From positions 62,001 to 126,000 of the forward strand of contig NZ_JAQYWQ010000003.1 in NCBI RefSeq assembly GCF_029379315.1: 64,000 nucleotides of DNA, written 5' to 3'. The translations under genes and the position numbers were made by a program. Shown here one piece after another: positions 37,619 through 47,402 of this stretch (positions are counted from its first letter, which is position 1; every line of letters starts with the position of its first letter). This DNA is from Nostoc sp. S13 (GTDB lineage Bacteria > Cyanobacteriota > Cyanobacteriia > Cyanobacteriales > Nostocaceae). Under the pieces are notes generated by a model. The model had not been told where the DNA came from and did not search any database. It was given only the letters and a program-made list of their open reading frames with translations.

Positions 37619-37860
37619 ATCATTATTTACTCCTATAATTATACAACTTACTATTTGCTTAATATGACTTGTTCATCTTATTTTATAGCATTTAATTTTT
37701 GCTTGATCATGCAATCATGTAAATCTAAAAAAATCTTAGCTCAAAAGGCAACTTTTAAGATTTAATCATGCCAACAGCCCATAGAGGGAGCGATAAAGAT
37801 GTAAAACTTTAGTCTTTCTTGAAAATTGGAAGTGTTAAACAACAGAGGCTTAATCATTTT

Positions 37861-38328
37861 TTATCGGAGAATTCTAATTGTCCAAGGATAACGATAATGC
37901 TCACCATTATAAGCTTTGATTGCGGCAAAAGTCACTACAAATGATTGTACTATTAAAATGAATAATATTAATAACATGAACACAACTAGTAAACTGTCTA
38001 GAGTTATTTCTACTTGATTAACTGAACTATTAGCACTCACTGCCCAACTAAAACTAGTTAATACCACAAATAAGGAGATTGCCATGACAATTAAGGTATA
38101 TAATGTCCAAGTAATTTGAAAATTCAAGGATTCCTTTCCTTGGAAATCAATCCAGGGATATTGTGCTTTTTTAAATCGCCAAATCATCAGTGGAGCCAAT
38201 AGATTTAAAGGTAAATATAAAGGGATGCCAATAAGTACCAAAAAACACAATAACATCCATCCTAATAAAGCCGAAAAATGACACAACATTCCCCAGATAC
38301 GCATTTGTTGTTTAGGTTTTTCTCTCAT
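37861..38328 (-). CDS. DUF4870 membrane protein
   Basis: A 155-residue protein with three to four transmembrane helices. The sequence RIWGMLCHFSALLGWMLL, LNLLAPLMIWRFKKAQYPWI and DFQGKESLNFQITWTLYTLI is the DUF4870 pattern, shared by small membrane proteins of unknown function across many bacteria. Start ATG at 38328. Confidence 0.85.
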   Translation of the reverse strand: MREKPKQQMRIWGMLCHFSALLGWMLLCFLVLIGIPLYLPLNLLAPLMIWRFKKAQYPWIDFQGKESLNFQITWTLYTLIVMAISLFVVLTSFSWAVSANSSVNQVEITLDSLLVVFMLLILFILIVQSFVVTFAAIKAYNGEHYRYPWTIRILR

Positions 38329-38524
38329 TGCTTTTTATATGTAAGTGGATTTAACAAATAATTCTTCACTGTAATTATCTATAAAAAAGCCAAACAAGAG
38401 CTTAAATCTGAGTATTTCTCGCTCATAATTTTCGCGGATTGGTTCTATTTCCCAGACTATGCCTTTTCCTGGGTCTAAAGCAACTTCTATGTCGTAAGCT
38501 TAATAAGACTAACGGATTTTCAAT

Positions 38525-40036
38525 ATGCTAGTTCAAATAACTGTAGTTGCGATCGCAGTAATCTTAGTGGGTATGGAAAATCGGCAGGCGCTTGCAGACT
38601 TGCAATCTTCTACTCAGGATAGCCCTAGTGGTATTGTGACACCGGAAGCTACGATCCCGATAGAGGGAGAGTATGCCAAATATGGTGATTATGTACGAGC
38701 GACTTCAGTAGATACCCAGGCGATGGAATTTTCTCAGAAAGTTGTAAAAGATATCCAGATTCGTTTTATTAATCAAAAAGGTGAATTGCACGATGATAAA
38801 GGTCAGCCGATCAAAGGACGTACTCAGAAAGATTTTATCATGGGTCTGCTGAGACTCAAACCTGGTCAGGTATTTCGTGAAGATTTACTTGAAGCAGACT
38901 TGCAACGATTGAGGAGATTAGAGTCATTTAATCAAGTCAATGTTTACCGAGAAGAAGATACCTCCAACATTAATATCATCTATGAAATCACAGAGCGTAG
39001 CTTCCCTTCTCTAATCTTAGGAGGCGGTAATAACGATGATGTTGGGCTATACGGTCGGGTGGGTTATAAAGATGCAAATATCAGTGGTCTTAACGATAAA
39101 TTAGATACAATTGTGCAGATAAGCACTAAAGATGTCCAGTTTAATGGTCAATTCACTAGCCCTTATCGTCGTGAAGAACCAAACCGCTTAGGCTATAGCA
39201 TTAGAGCTTTTCGTCGTCGAGATATATCGGGAACCTTCAACGAAGATATCAGATTAGCTAACGGCGACAAAGTGCGTGAGGGAAGATTTGGCGGTTCTGT
39301 GGCAGTTTTAGGAGCTTTTGATGACTGGGATACATCAGTGGCACTCAACTATACCAGAATTAGCCTACGCGATCACGAATATAACGTTGCCCAGGTCGAT
39401 AGCTTAGGGAGTCCTCTATCTGTGAGCGGTACTGGCATTGATGACCTATTTACAGTATCATTTGCTGTATCCAGAGATCAACGCGATCGCAAAGACAATC
39501 CGACTCAAGGATCAATCCTCACCCTCAGCACAGAACAAGCGATTCCCATTGGACTAGGCAATATTTCCAGCAACCGCCTACGCGGAGATTATATTCAGTA
39601 TTTACCAGTCAGTTGGATAGGTAAAGGTAAACCAACCAATAATCCCGAAATGTTGGCGATTAATTTACAAATTGGTACGACTATTGGAGATTTTCCCCCA
39701 GCTGATGCCTTTAATATTGGTGGGCTAGATTCTGTCAGAGGTTACGGTTATGGAAAAGTTGCCAGTGGTCGGAGTTATGGTTTAGCTTCGGTGGAATATC
39801 GTTTCCCAATTTTCCAGTCAATAGGAGGAGTTTTCTTTACTGACTTCGCCTCAGATTTCGGATCTAGCGACACCGTGCTAGGAGAACCAGGAGTGCTGCG
39901 AGACAAACCTGGAAGTGGCTTTGGTTACGGCTTAGGATTACGAGTCAACTCATCCTTTGGGCTGATTCGAGGCGACTTAGGAATTAGCGACCAAGGAGAA
40001 GTTAGATTTGAAGTTACCACAGGTCAGCGATTTTAA
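38525..40036 (+). CDS. Omp85/BamA-type outer-membrane protein with one POTRA
   Basis: A 503-residue protein. The N-terminal ITVVAIAVILVGMENRQALA is a signal peptide. Residues ~70-155 form one POTRA-like domain (LKPGQVFREDLLEADLQRLR, LESFNQVNVYREED). The rest is a beta-barrel of the bacterial surface antigen (Omp85) family, with the loop-6 motif GGLDSVRGYGYG and a C-terminal VTTGQRF ending in Phe, a BAM recognition signal. It is shorter than the main cyanobacterial Omp85 (three POTRAs), so it may be an accessory assembly or translocation factor. Confidence 0.88.
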   Translation: MLVQITVVAIAVILVGMENRQALADLQSSTQDSPSGIVTPEATIPIEGEYAKYGDYVRATSVDTQAMEFSQKVVKDIQIRFINQKGELHDDKGQPIKGRTQKDFIMGLLRLKPGQVFREDLLEADLQRLRRLESFNQVNVYREEDTSNINIIYEITERSFPSLILGGGNNDDVGLYGRVGYKDANISGLNDKLDTIVQISTKDVQFNGQFTSPYRREEPNRLGYSIRAFRRRDISGTFNEDIRLANGDKVREGRFGGSVAVLGAFDDWDTSVALNYTRISLRDHEYNVAQVDSLGSPLSVSGTGIDDLFTVSFAVSRDQRDRKDNPTQGSILTLSTEQAIPIGLGNISSNRLRGDYIQYLPVSWIGKGKPTNNPEMLAINLQIGTTIGDFPPADAFNIGGLDSVRGYGYGKVASGRSYGLASVEYRFPIFQSIGGVFFTDFASDFGSSDTVLGEPGVLRDKPGSGFGYGLGLRVNSSFGLIRGDLGISDQGEVRFEVTTGQRF

Positions 40037-40129
40037 TCCCAACTGTAGTTTTTACTCTGCGTTCCTACCCTGCGGGAAGGCGAAGCGCCTATGCGTTAAC
40101 CTCTGCGTTCCTTTACGTTTAAATCTTCT

Positions 40130-40212
40130 CATCGTCTACATAACCAGTCGCAAAATCATCGCCTTTCGCTCCCAATTTCGATCTAGAAGTGAAACCGATT
40201 GAATTAGATAAT
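40130..40212 (+). repeat. Partial copy (A) of the oxygenase gene 3' region
   Basis: Matches 48199-48296 of the 2-oxoglutarate oxygenase gene, with a few substitutions and a 16-base deletion between two TTTCG repeats. Ends at GAATTAGATAAT. It is not translated in a useful frame. Confidence 0.85.
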
Positions 40213-40252
40213 TTTGCACTATCTGCTAACTTTTCAAACATTCAGAAGTGAC

Positions 40253-41587
40253 ATGAATAGAAAAATTTTCAAAAAAATTAAATTTGTTATTTTTCCCACT
40301 GTCTTGGCTTTGACAACGATAGGAATTAACTCTGCATATGCAGTGCTAATTGGCAATCCTATTAAACTATCAGAAGGGACAAGTTCATACGCTTCTGAAC
40401 CATCCTTAGCATACAACAGTGTTGATCAAGAGTACATAGCTGTATGGAAAAATGTAACAATGGGCTTCCAAACTTTGACATCACAGAGGTTCACGACTAC
40501 AGGTTCTTTAATTGAGGGAAACATCAACTTATTTCCTCGAAAGTTAAGTGTTATTTTTGGGCCAGTTATTGCTTATAACAGTACTGATAATCAATACTTA
40601 GTGAGTTTTGGAGTTCAAGGAAACCCAATTTTTCCTTATAATAGCTCTGTTGGTCAACTAATAACAGCAGATAGCGAGTTGATTGGAGACAATTTTTTAA
40701 TCAGTAGTGCAGCGCAAGAAATTAGTCTACTTTATAATCCTCAAGTTAACAAATATTTGCAGACAGCTAGAGCCTTCGACCCAGATAGCATCTATCCATC
40801 TAACATAATCTTGGGGCAGCGAATTAAATCGGATGGAACCTTAATTAATTCTAACATTCGTCTTGATACTTCTAATGAAAGCGGCCCCAATGGGCAGGTT
40901 GCATTGGATAGTGTTCACAACCGATATTTAGCAACCTGGCGGGATCAAGGAAGTTCTTTCGGGAGCAACTATACGTTACAAGGTCGTTTTATTAATGCAG
41001 ACAGTGGACTGATAAGCAAACAATTTGAAATTGTACCGCCGCCAGATTTTAAATCAGGTACAACGCCTCTAATACCCATCAGAACAAGTTTTGACCCTAT
41101 TAGTCAAAAATTCCTTGTTGTTTATGGACTTGCGAATGATACACAAATCCGTGGTCACTTTCTTGATGAGAATGGAAGACCAATTGGCAGTGATATTATT
41201 TTAGATAGAAATTTCACTTACGATAACTTTTCTGTTACTTTTAATAAAACATTACAAGTTTATTTAGTTGCATGGACAAGCGACTCTGGCTTAATTGGGC
41301 AGTTTATAGGTACATCAGGCAATATAATCGGCGATCGCTTCACTATTGCTTCAGGAATTAAGTCGTCAGTTATTGCTAATATTGCTAATAATGATTTAGG
41401 AGAATTTGTCATCGCTTGGCAAACACAAGGTACGCAAGCAGGTATCTTTGCTCAACGTATTAATACATCTTCTTCCTCCATTCCTGAACCGTCTACTATC
41501 TTTGGTATAGGTGTAATCCTTGCTGCTCTACCAATGCTGAAAAAGGAGTATGCTACGAGAAACAAGAAGGCTTTGGAAAAAGTTTGA
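40253..41587 (+). CDS. PEP-CTERM sorting-signal protein
   Basis: A 444-residue secreted protein. The N-terminal MNRKIFKKIKFVIFPTVLAL ... INSAYA is a signal peptide. The middle is a repeat-rich beta structure with units like SEPSLAYNSVDQEYIAVW and GPVIAYNSTDNQYLVSF, likely a propeller. The C-terminus has SIPEPSTIFGIGVILAALP followed by a basic tail, the PEP-CTERM sorting signal for exosortase. The ATG at 40253 is preferred to a start 13 codons earlier, because it begins the signal peptide directly. The function is unknown; it is probably an exported matrix or surface component. Confidence 0.8.
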   Translation: MNRKIFKKIKFVIFPTVLALTTIGINSAYAVLIGNPIKLSEGTSSYASEPSLAYNSVDQEYIAVWKNVTMGFQTLTSQRFTTTGSLIEGNINLFPRKLSVIFGPVIAYNSTDNQYLVSFGVQGNPIFPYNSSVGQLITADSELIGDNFLISSAAQEISLLYNPQVNKYLQTARAFDPDSIYPSNIILGQRIKSDGTLINSNIRLDTSNESGPNGQVALDSVHNRYLATWRDQGSSFGSNYTLQGRFINADSGLISKQFEIVPPPDFKSGTTPLIPIRTSFDPISQKFLVVYGLANDTQIRGHFLDENGRPIGSDIILDRNFTYDNFSVTFNKTLQVYLVAWTSDSGLIGQFIGTSGNIIGDRFTIASGIKSSVIANIANNDLGEFVIAWQTQGTQAGIFAQRINTSSSSIPEPSTIFGIGVILAALPMLKKEYATRNKKALEKV

Positions 41588-41774
41588 TTTCTGAGGTTTT
41601 TTGTCCAGAATAGGACTTACGCAAAATATCTCTGAAACTCTGATTTCTACCGTTAGCGCAGCGTCTCCCCTTGGGAGAAGTTCAGAGACGCTCGCGGACT
41701 CGCTACCGCTACGCTAACGGCGGAAGCCGCCGCTCTGACTTGTCTTTGTATACTCTGCGCCTCTGCGGTTCGTT
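41588..41774. other. Dispersed-repeat region after the PEP-CTERM gene
   Basis: Holds AGGACTTACGC (~41613), a block with GCAGCGTCTCC/GGAGAAG and GGCGGAAGCCGCCGC palindromes. No gene. Confidence 0.5.
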
Positions 41775-41843
41775 ATTTCGATGTATAAGTGAAGCCGATT
41801 GAATTAGATAATATAGTAGCGAATGATCATATAGGCGATCGCT
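41775..41843 (+). repeat. Partial copy (B) of the oxygenase gene, ending at a HIP1 site
   Basis: 69 bases match 48256-48324 of the oxygenase gene, with one difference. The match ends at GCGATCGCT (HIP1 at 41835-41842), where IS5 transposase sequence begins. Confidence 0.9.
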
Positions 41844-42206
41844 CGATATTGTTTGAGTTGGGCAAAAAAATTCTCACTTCCGTTGTCGTGCTTTGTATAA
41901 ATCTTTGTCATATTCACGTTGGAGAATGCGATTGTGTTTGGGCGGAATTACCACCGTTTTGCTATGCTGTTCAAGTCGTTCAATTACGCGCTCATCAGCA
42001 TCGTATCCTTTGTCTGCAATCAGTGTATCGGCTGCAAGGTCTTCGAGTAACACCTCGGCTCCATCAAGATCACATGCTCGTCCTTGAGTCAAATGAAAGC
42101 CAGTTAGATTACCCAAGGCATCGACCAAGGCGTGAATTTTCGTACTTAGTCCACCTTTACCGCGACCGATGGCTTCTCTCTTAGCATGATACCTATTTGA
42201 TGACAC
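41835..42206 (-). pseudogene. IS5-family transposase remnant
   Basis: A minus-strand frame at 42206-41874 reads AIGRGKGGLSTKIHALVDAL, LTGFHLTQGRACDLDGAE, TLIADKGYDADERVIE (the Asp of the DDE triad) and VVIPPKHNRILQREYDKDLY. It then shifts frame; the next part reads ENFFAQLKQYRAIA, with the DDE Glu, and ends at the HIP1 octamer at 41835-41842. The N-terminal third, including the first Asp, is missing. It is inactive. Confidence 0.85.
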
Positions 42207-42298
42207 GCCTTAGTCACAAGGCAGAAATTGCCGCGATCGCACAAATATCCTGTATCAGGCGATCGCAGCAATTATTAAGTCTCCCAAGATTAGCTAAA

Positions 42299-44062
42299 TT
42301 ACGATTCTTCAAACAGGCGATCGCCTTTATGCAACCGATCTGCAATTTGATAGGTTTGCCCTTGCGATCGCATTGTGGGTGCGTGTGCTGCTAAATAACG
42401 AGCAGCAGCAACTAGTACATGGATACCAGCAGGAGTTTCACCCAACAGCGAGTATTGTCTAAAAGCTGCTTCTATTTCCTGAATCACATGAAACTCCCGA
42501 TTTTCTCGCAGCATCAACTTACCCAACATTGCCATCAGTCGCTCAACAGAGCCGCCACTATACAAATAATCAGCCACTAACTGACCTGTCTGATTTACTT
42601 GTTGTTGGCGATTTAATAAATCCGGTAGTTGGTTGAGCAATTCTTCAGGATTTTGAGCAGAGTCTTTTGGTTCTGGGAGTCTTGCTGGTGGCACATTCAA
42701 AAAACGATTCAGATATACACTCATAGCAGCATCAAACACACCTCGTAGTAATTCAAGCGTTGGCACTCGTCGTAATCCTTGATGCACCGCATTGGCAAAA
42801 GTGAACGGATGGTGCGCTGAATTCCAGTCGCCAAAATCGTTGTTAGTGTGGAAACGGGCTACCCGAAGTGCTGCTGTGTACGTAACTACACCTGCCAATT
42901 GTTCTTCAGTACAACCAGCTTCCAGAGCAGTCAAAAGAGAGTTGATAATTTTCTGTGGGTCTTCCCCTAACAAAATCGGCACCAATTCCTCCTCACCTGA
43001 CCAAGTTCCTTGTCGAGGTTGTCCTGCTGCCAAAACCATAGGTAACTGCTCAAAGGCAGATTTCAGAATTCCAGCTAAATCTAGAGGGTAACACCAGGAA
43101 TTGGATTCTTCCATGCGGGAAGCAGTTGCTAAACCAGAAACTAGACTTGCCAAAACTGACTCTGCCCCTTGCCAATCAACGGCATCCAGGGCTTCCAGTG
43201 CCTTGTTAATGAAGTCGAGTACATGACCGCTATCAATGTAACAGTGGTCTGTAGCTGATGTGAACAGCATGTCTGCAAGTTGCTCAGAATTAGCTCCCGC
43301 CCGAATTGCAGATACCAAACATCTCTCTGCTGCTTCACTATCACGCACCTCAATAAACTGGCAAAACCAGCTTTTGAGGGTACTGAGGTCAACAGTAGAA
43401 TTGGGCAATGGATGAACTACGAAGTGGGGCGGCGCTCCAGTGCTATCACTAGCGACTGCTGAAAGTCCTTGAAAAAGGGCGCGGGGTTTGTCTTCTGCAT
43501 CTAGATAAGGCAGCAAATTCATCATGCAAGTATGGATAGTTAAGCCTGTACTCCAGCCTGCTTTGTTGTAACGTGTGCCAAATTCCAGTCCCACCTGAAA
43601 TGGTTCGGTAAAATCTACCCCCATGTCTAATAATGCGATCGCTGATTTGGCAATAACTAACGAAATATTCTGTTCTAAACCATCCTGAAGACGTTGGCTG
43701 TGGTGGGCATAGAGGTTAACTGGGGGATCTAAATTTACCCAAACTTCCCCATCGCGGATTTCCACACCAAAGGAGGGAACATCATCTGCCCAAGAGTCAA
43801 ATGTTCCGCCACTAGCGAGATCGAAACGGGCATAGTGCCAAGGGCAAGTCACAATGCCATTTTTGCAAGTGCTTCCGTGGAGGGGAAAGCCCATATGAGG
43901 ACAACGGTTGTCAATTGCATAGACTTTATTGTGTGAGTAAAACAGAGCAATGGTATGTTTTTCGCTGCGAACCAACAAACTACCTGCTGCTTGAACATCT
44001 ACAAATTTAGCAACACGGATGTATTTGTCTGTATGGATTAGGGCTGTAAATTTTTCAATCAT
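42299..44062 (-). CDS. Rieske [2Fe-2S] domain protein with long C-terminal domain
   Basis: A 587-residue protein. Residues ~5-110 are a Rieske domain with NRCPHMGFPLHGSTC and TCPWHYARFD (C-x-H ... C-x-x-H), which binds a [2Fe-2S] cluster. The remaining ~470 residues are helical, with no named domain I can place; they contain repeats such as LRVARFHTNNDFGDWNSAHH. The domain layout is unlike ring-hydroxylating oxygenases, which have a START-like C-terminus. The ATG at 44062 (MIEKFTALIH) is preferred to a TTG 81 codons upstream. Function unknown; redox role likely. Confidence 0.75.
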   Translation of the reverse strand: MIEKFTALIHTDKYIRVAKFVDVQAAGSLLVRSEKHTIALFYSHNKVYAIDNRCPHMGFPLHGSTCKNGIVTCPWHYARFDLASGGTFDSWADDVPSFGVEIRDGEVWVNLDPPVNLYAHHSQRLQDGLEQNISLVIAKSAIALLDMGVDFTEPFQVGLEFGTRYNKAGWSTGLTIHTCMMNLLPYLDAEDKPRALFQGLSAVASDSTGAPPHFVVHPLPNSTVDLSTLKSWFCQFIEVRDSEAAERCLVSAIRAGANSEQLADMLFTSATDHCYIDSGHVLDFINKALEALDAVDWQGAESVLASLVSGLATASRMEESNSWCYPLDLAGILKSAFEQLPMVLAAGQPRQGTWSGEEELVPILLGEDPQKIINSLLTALEAGCTEEQLAGVVTYTAALRVARFHTNNDFGDWNSAHHPFTFANAVHQGLRRVPTLELLRGVFDAAMSVYLNRFLNVPPARLPEPKDSAQNPEELLNQLPDLLNRQQQVNQTGQLVADYLYSGGSVERLMAMLGKLMLRENREFHVIQEIEAAFRQYSLLGETPAGIHVLVAAARYLAAHAPTMRSQGQTYQIADRLHKGDRLFEES

Positions 44063-44920
44063 TTCAGTTTTCCACAAAAGTGATGTAAAAACTCCTACTC
44101 GCACTCTGGCGAACTTTCTAACGGTTTGGACAATGATGCAATTGTAATTTTTGTTAACTGGTAGGGCATTTACGAAAAAGGTGATTGGTGACGACAATGT
44201 AACAAGGCATAACACCACTGCATTAAGACAATTGGCAAAATCGTTACTTAGGACTAGAACCAGTGCGAATTCTATAAGCCTCAGTGCATTAAGGGAGCAA
44301 CGCAATTTTGTGAGATCGGGTTTGAATTCTCAGTTACATAGGCAGATTCTCAATAAAAATAGCTATCTCGCTGCGATGCCTGCGGCAGTCACTGAGCTTG
44401 CCGTACCACTCACTTCCCTACGGGACGGAAGCAAGCTACGCGCAGCGTCTCGTAGAGAAGTACGGGCGTAGCTGCGGCACTATTAAACAGGTGGTTTATA
44501 CCCCTAATTTTTAGCACCTCACAAAATCGCGTTGCTCATGTGCATTAACTACAAGCACATAATCAAGGCTTGAGGCGATCATTGAATGAAATAGTCATTT
44601 CTTTTCGGCAAAGTTTAGATTTTCCAGCCTCCTAGTTCGGCGTTTCGAGTTCTGAGCATCAAGTTCCAAGATAAAAGCTCGGCGTTTCGAGTTCTAAGCT
44701 TGAACCATGAGGCTCAAAGGTGGAATGATGAAGTTGAAAAGGCGATGTCTACGATGGTCACTGAGCTTTGTCGAAGTGCGGGCTACGCCTACGCACCATT
44801 TCCCCCAATCCCCAGATGAGTCATCAAGTCCCCCACTCCTGAGAGGACAAGAGTTTTAGTTTGTTTTACTTTGATTTACATAGATTGTTTTTCTTGTGCT
44901 GACTTACTTAATAAAAGGCT
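44063..44920. other. Gene-poor region with dispersed repeats
   Basis: No gene. A CTCGTAGAGAAG repeat is at about 44445-44465, and CGGCGTTTCGAGTTCT occurs twice (44638-44653, 44681-44696). Confidence 0.45.
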
Positions 44921-45071
44921 ATTTATAAAGTAAATATTAAGTAGGGTGTGTTACGGCTATGCAAGGATTTGGGAGTTCGAGAGAGTGAGAAGTAGCCGTA
45001 ACGCACCATGTTTCTCGGTGCGTTAAGCGTTGCTATAACGCACCCGACAATTTAAGGTTTACTTTATAAAT
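44921..45071. mobile_element. MITE family 2, copy A (151 bp)
   Basis: Terminal inverted repeats ATTTATAAAGTAAA (44921-44934) and TTTACTTTATAAAT (45058-45071). Internal hairpins include GTTACGGCTA/TAGCCGTAAC and GGTGCGTTA/TAACGCACC. The 151 bases are identical to those at 63157-63307. Confidence 0.9.
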
Positions 45072-45261
45072 TATCTCTAACTAAAAAAAATAGGAGAAGC
45101 ATGAAAAGTTTTATCCTCTTCACAGCCCGTGATTTTCAGTCAAGGGTTGCTTACTGATTTAGATCCAAATTATTGCCAAACTTTTATCCTATACCTTGCT
45201 TTTAATAAACATACTGATAGTAAGTAATTCATGATTATTTGTCAAATTCATAGAATAAATA

Positions 45262-46191
45262 ATGTCTATGCATGAAATAAATTTGCAGCAATTGGATCTT
45301 AATCTTTTACTGGTGTTATATGCCTTGCTGCAAGAGCGTAACGTCACGAATGCTGGAGAAAAAATTGGTTTGAGTCAATCAGCTACCAGTAACGCACTTG
45401 GGCGATTACGCCAAGTGTTCAACGATCCATTACTTGTGCGGTCTAAGAAAGGCATGGTTCTTACACCACGTGCTCAAGAGCTACTCGAACCACTACAGAA
45501 AATTTTGTTAAATATTGAGCAGTTAATTCAACCAAGCAGTTTTGAACCTAAAACAGCACAAGGTACAATCCAGCTAGCTGCATCAGATTACGCAACCGTT
45601 TTGATTCTTCCAAAGGTTTTGAAGCAAATTTCTCAACAGGCTCCTCAACTGAATTTGGAATGCCATCATTGGCGTTCTGACACATTAGATTTACTGAGAA
45701 ATGGAGTTATTGATCTAGGCTTAGGAGTTCCTAATCTACCAAAAACTTCGGAGTTTAGGTTCCAAAAGTTATTTGTAGAAGATTATGTATCTGTAGTTCG
45801 GGCTGACCATCCCATTACTCAAATGGATCTTACAATTGAATCTTATGTTGCTTGGCCACATGCCTTCATTACGCCTATAAACGCAATACCGGGTTCGACT
45901 AAAACCCTTGTGGATACTGTGTTAGAAGGCTTAGGCGTGAAGCGTCGAGTGATGTTGAAGTTACCACATTTTCTCTCGGCTCCTCTAATAGTCGCTCAGA
46001 CTGATCTCATTGTTACGTTGCCTAGTCGAATTGCAATGCTCTTTGCTGAATATACAAACCTTGCTATCCTTAAACCACCGATTGAACTTGGTAACTACAA
46101 TTTTCTACAGATTTGGCATGAACGTTGCGATCACGATCCGCTACACATTTGGCTACGTGAGCTAATAGCGTCCCAAACTCAGCACCTCTGA
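45262..46191 (+). CDS. LysR-family transcriptional regulator
   Basis: A 309-residue LysR protein. The N-terminal winged helix-turn-helix is LDLNLLLVLYALLQERNVTN, followed by AGEKIGLSQSATSNALGRLR and DPLLVRSKKGMVLTPRA. The C-terminal half is a periplasmic-binding-like effector domain (GTIQLAASDYATVLILP). LysR proteins usually control a neighbouring divergent or following gene; here GST, an oxygenase and an O-methyltransferase follow on the same strand, so it may control those. The effector is unknown. Confidence 0.92.
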   Translation: MSMHEINLQQLDLNLLLVLYALLQERNVTNAGEKIGLSQSATSNALGRLRQVFNDPLLVRSKKGMVLTPRAQELLEPLQKILLNIEQLIQPSSFEPKTAQGTIQLAASDYATVLILPKVLKQISQQAPQLNLECHHWRSDTLDLLRNGVIDLGLGVPNLPKTSEFRFQKLFVEDYVSVVRADHPITQMDLTIESYVAWPHAFITPINAIPGSTKTLVDTVLEGLGVKRRVMLKLPHFLSAPLIVAQTDLIVTLPSRIAMLFAEYTNLAILKPPIELGNYNFLQIWHERCDHDPLHIWLRELIASQTQHL

Positions 46192-46426
46192 AACAAAGAG
46201 AAAAAGCGTCGTTCCAGGCACTTAAAAATTTCTAAACGTACAAAAAACCTGAACGGGCACAGTGACCCCCTTTAGGAAAAAATGAATACCATAAATTGCC
46301 TCAAGAGAGATTTGTGTAGACCGTGGCTTTTTAATGCCAGTTTTGACGCTGATATCTAGAGTTGCTGTTCTTGCCGGACAGAACACACACCCAAAGCAGA
46401 AAATTGGACCGAAAGGAGAAATCACC

Positions 46427-47092
46427 ATGACCCTGACAATGACACCCACCATTACCGCCTTTGAACGGTCGCCTGATGGCGGCAAGGGACTGGCGCGTGA
46501 CATGCGCGTTCGCTGGGCGCTCGAAGAAGTGGGCCAACCTTACAACGTTCGTCTTGTTTCGTTCAGTGAGATGAAGCAACCCGCGCACCGTGCGCTTCAT
46601 CCTTTCGGGCAAATTCCAACCTATGAGGAGTGTGATCTCGTTCTGTTCGAGTCGGGGGCGATAGTGTTCCATATCGCGGAGCGCCATACAGGGCTGTTGC
46701 CAGACGATGTGAATAGTCGAGCGCGAGCGATCGCATGGATGTTTGCCGCACTTAACACGATGGAGCCGCCAATCGTTGATCGGGAAATCGCCACGTACTT
46801 AGAGCGTGATGAGGCCTGGTACGAGCAGCGCCTGCGTGTCGTCGAAGGTCGCATCCGTAACCGGCTCTTAGAACTTTCCAGTCACCTTGGAGATGCCGAG
46901 TGGCTCGATGGCGCATTCAGCGCAGGCGACCTGATGATGGTGGAAGTGCTGCTCAGGTTGAAAGACTCGGGTATACTCGAGGATTATCCGAATCTCTCTA
47001 CCTATGTCGCCCGTGGCGAAGCGCGGCCCGCCTTCAAGCGTGCTTTCGCCGCTCAATTAGCGGTTTTCACTGGCAAGCAACCGACTGGCTGA
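46427..47092 (+). CDS. Glutathione S-transferase family protein, probably acquired
   Basis: A 221-residue protein with a thioredoxin-like N-terminal half (VRWALEEVGQPYNVRLVSF, NPFGQIPTYEEC-type cis-Pro loop seen as LHPFGQIPTYEE, LFESGAIVFHIAE) and a helical C-terminal half (EWLDGAFSAGDLMMVEVLLR with the GST N-capping SxxD). GSTs conjugate glutathione or act as peroxidases or isomerases; the substrate is unknown. AAAGGAG lies 9 bases before the ATG. The codons are rich in GCG, CGC and CTC and the gene is visibly GC-richer than its neighbours, which suggests transfer, perhaps from a proteobacterium. Confidence 0.85.
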   Translation: MTLTMTPTITAFERSPDGGKGLARDMRVRWALEEVGQPYNVRLVSFSEMKQPAHRALHPFGQIPTYEECDLVLFESGAIVFHIAERHTGLLPDDVNSRARAIAWMFAALNTMEPPIVDREIATYLERDEAWYEQRLRVVEGRIRNRLLELSSHLGDAEWLDGAFSAGDLMMVEVLLRLKDSGILEDYPNLSTYVARGEARPAFKRAFAAQLAVFTGKQPTG

Positions 47093-47187
47093 CTAGCGCA
47101 AAAGATAGATATAACACTATTACCCATAGTGTTACATCGGAAGCTAACTATGCGCCTCGCCCAGTGATTTGGTACTTCCCTTGAATT

Positions 47188-47400
47188 TTGGCTGACCGCT
47201 TTTTTTCACCATTTAGTCTAAACTCCAGTCATCTAACGCTAGGAGTGTTTACTAAAAATAGGTTTCAATACTCACAGGCTTTAGAAGAAGTGCGACAGTT
47301 AGATTTAGATTATTATATCGTCGACAAAGTAAATCTATTGAAGATTACTGATGTGAAGAGACAAATAGTCTGGAGCCAAGAATATATATTACCAATCTGA
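47188..47400 (+). CDS. Doubtful short frame before the oxygenase gene
   Basis: A 70-codon frame from a TTG. The last part, QLDLDYYIVDKVNLLKITDV, looks protein-like, and it stops two bases before the oxygenase ATG. No family, no good ribosome-binding site. It may be the tail of a lost gene. Confidence 0.25.
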   Translation: MADRFFSPFSLNSSHLTLGVFTKNRFQYSQALEEVRQLDLDYYIVDKVNLLKITDVKRQIVWSQEYILPI

Positions 47401-47402
47401 AC

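Noticed and set aside
44063-44305. 81-residue extension of the Rieske protein
   Set aside because: Starts with TTG and does not look like part of a Rieske protein; the natural start is MIEKFTALIH.
46334-46426. 31-residue extension of the GST
   Set aside because: AAAGGAG just before the ATG at 46427 fixes the start there.
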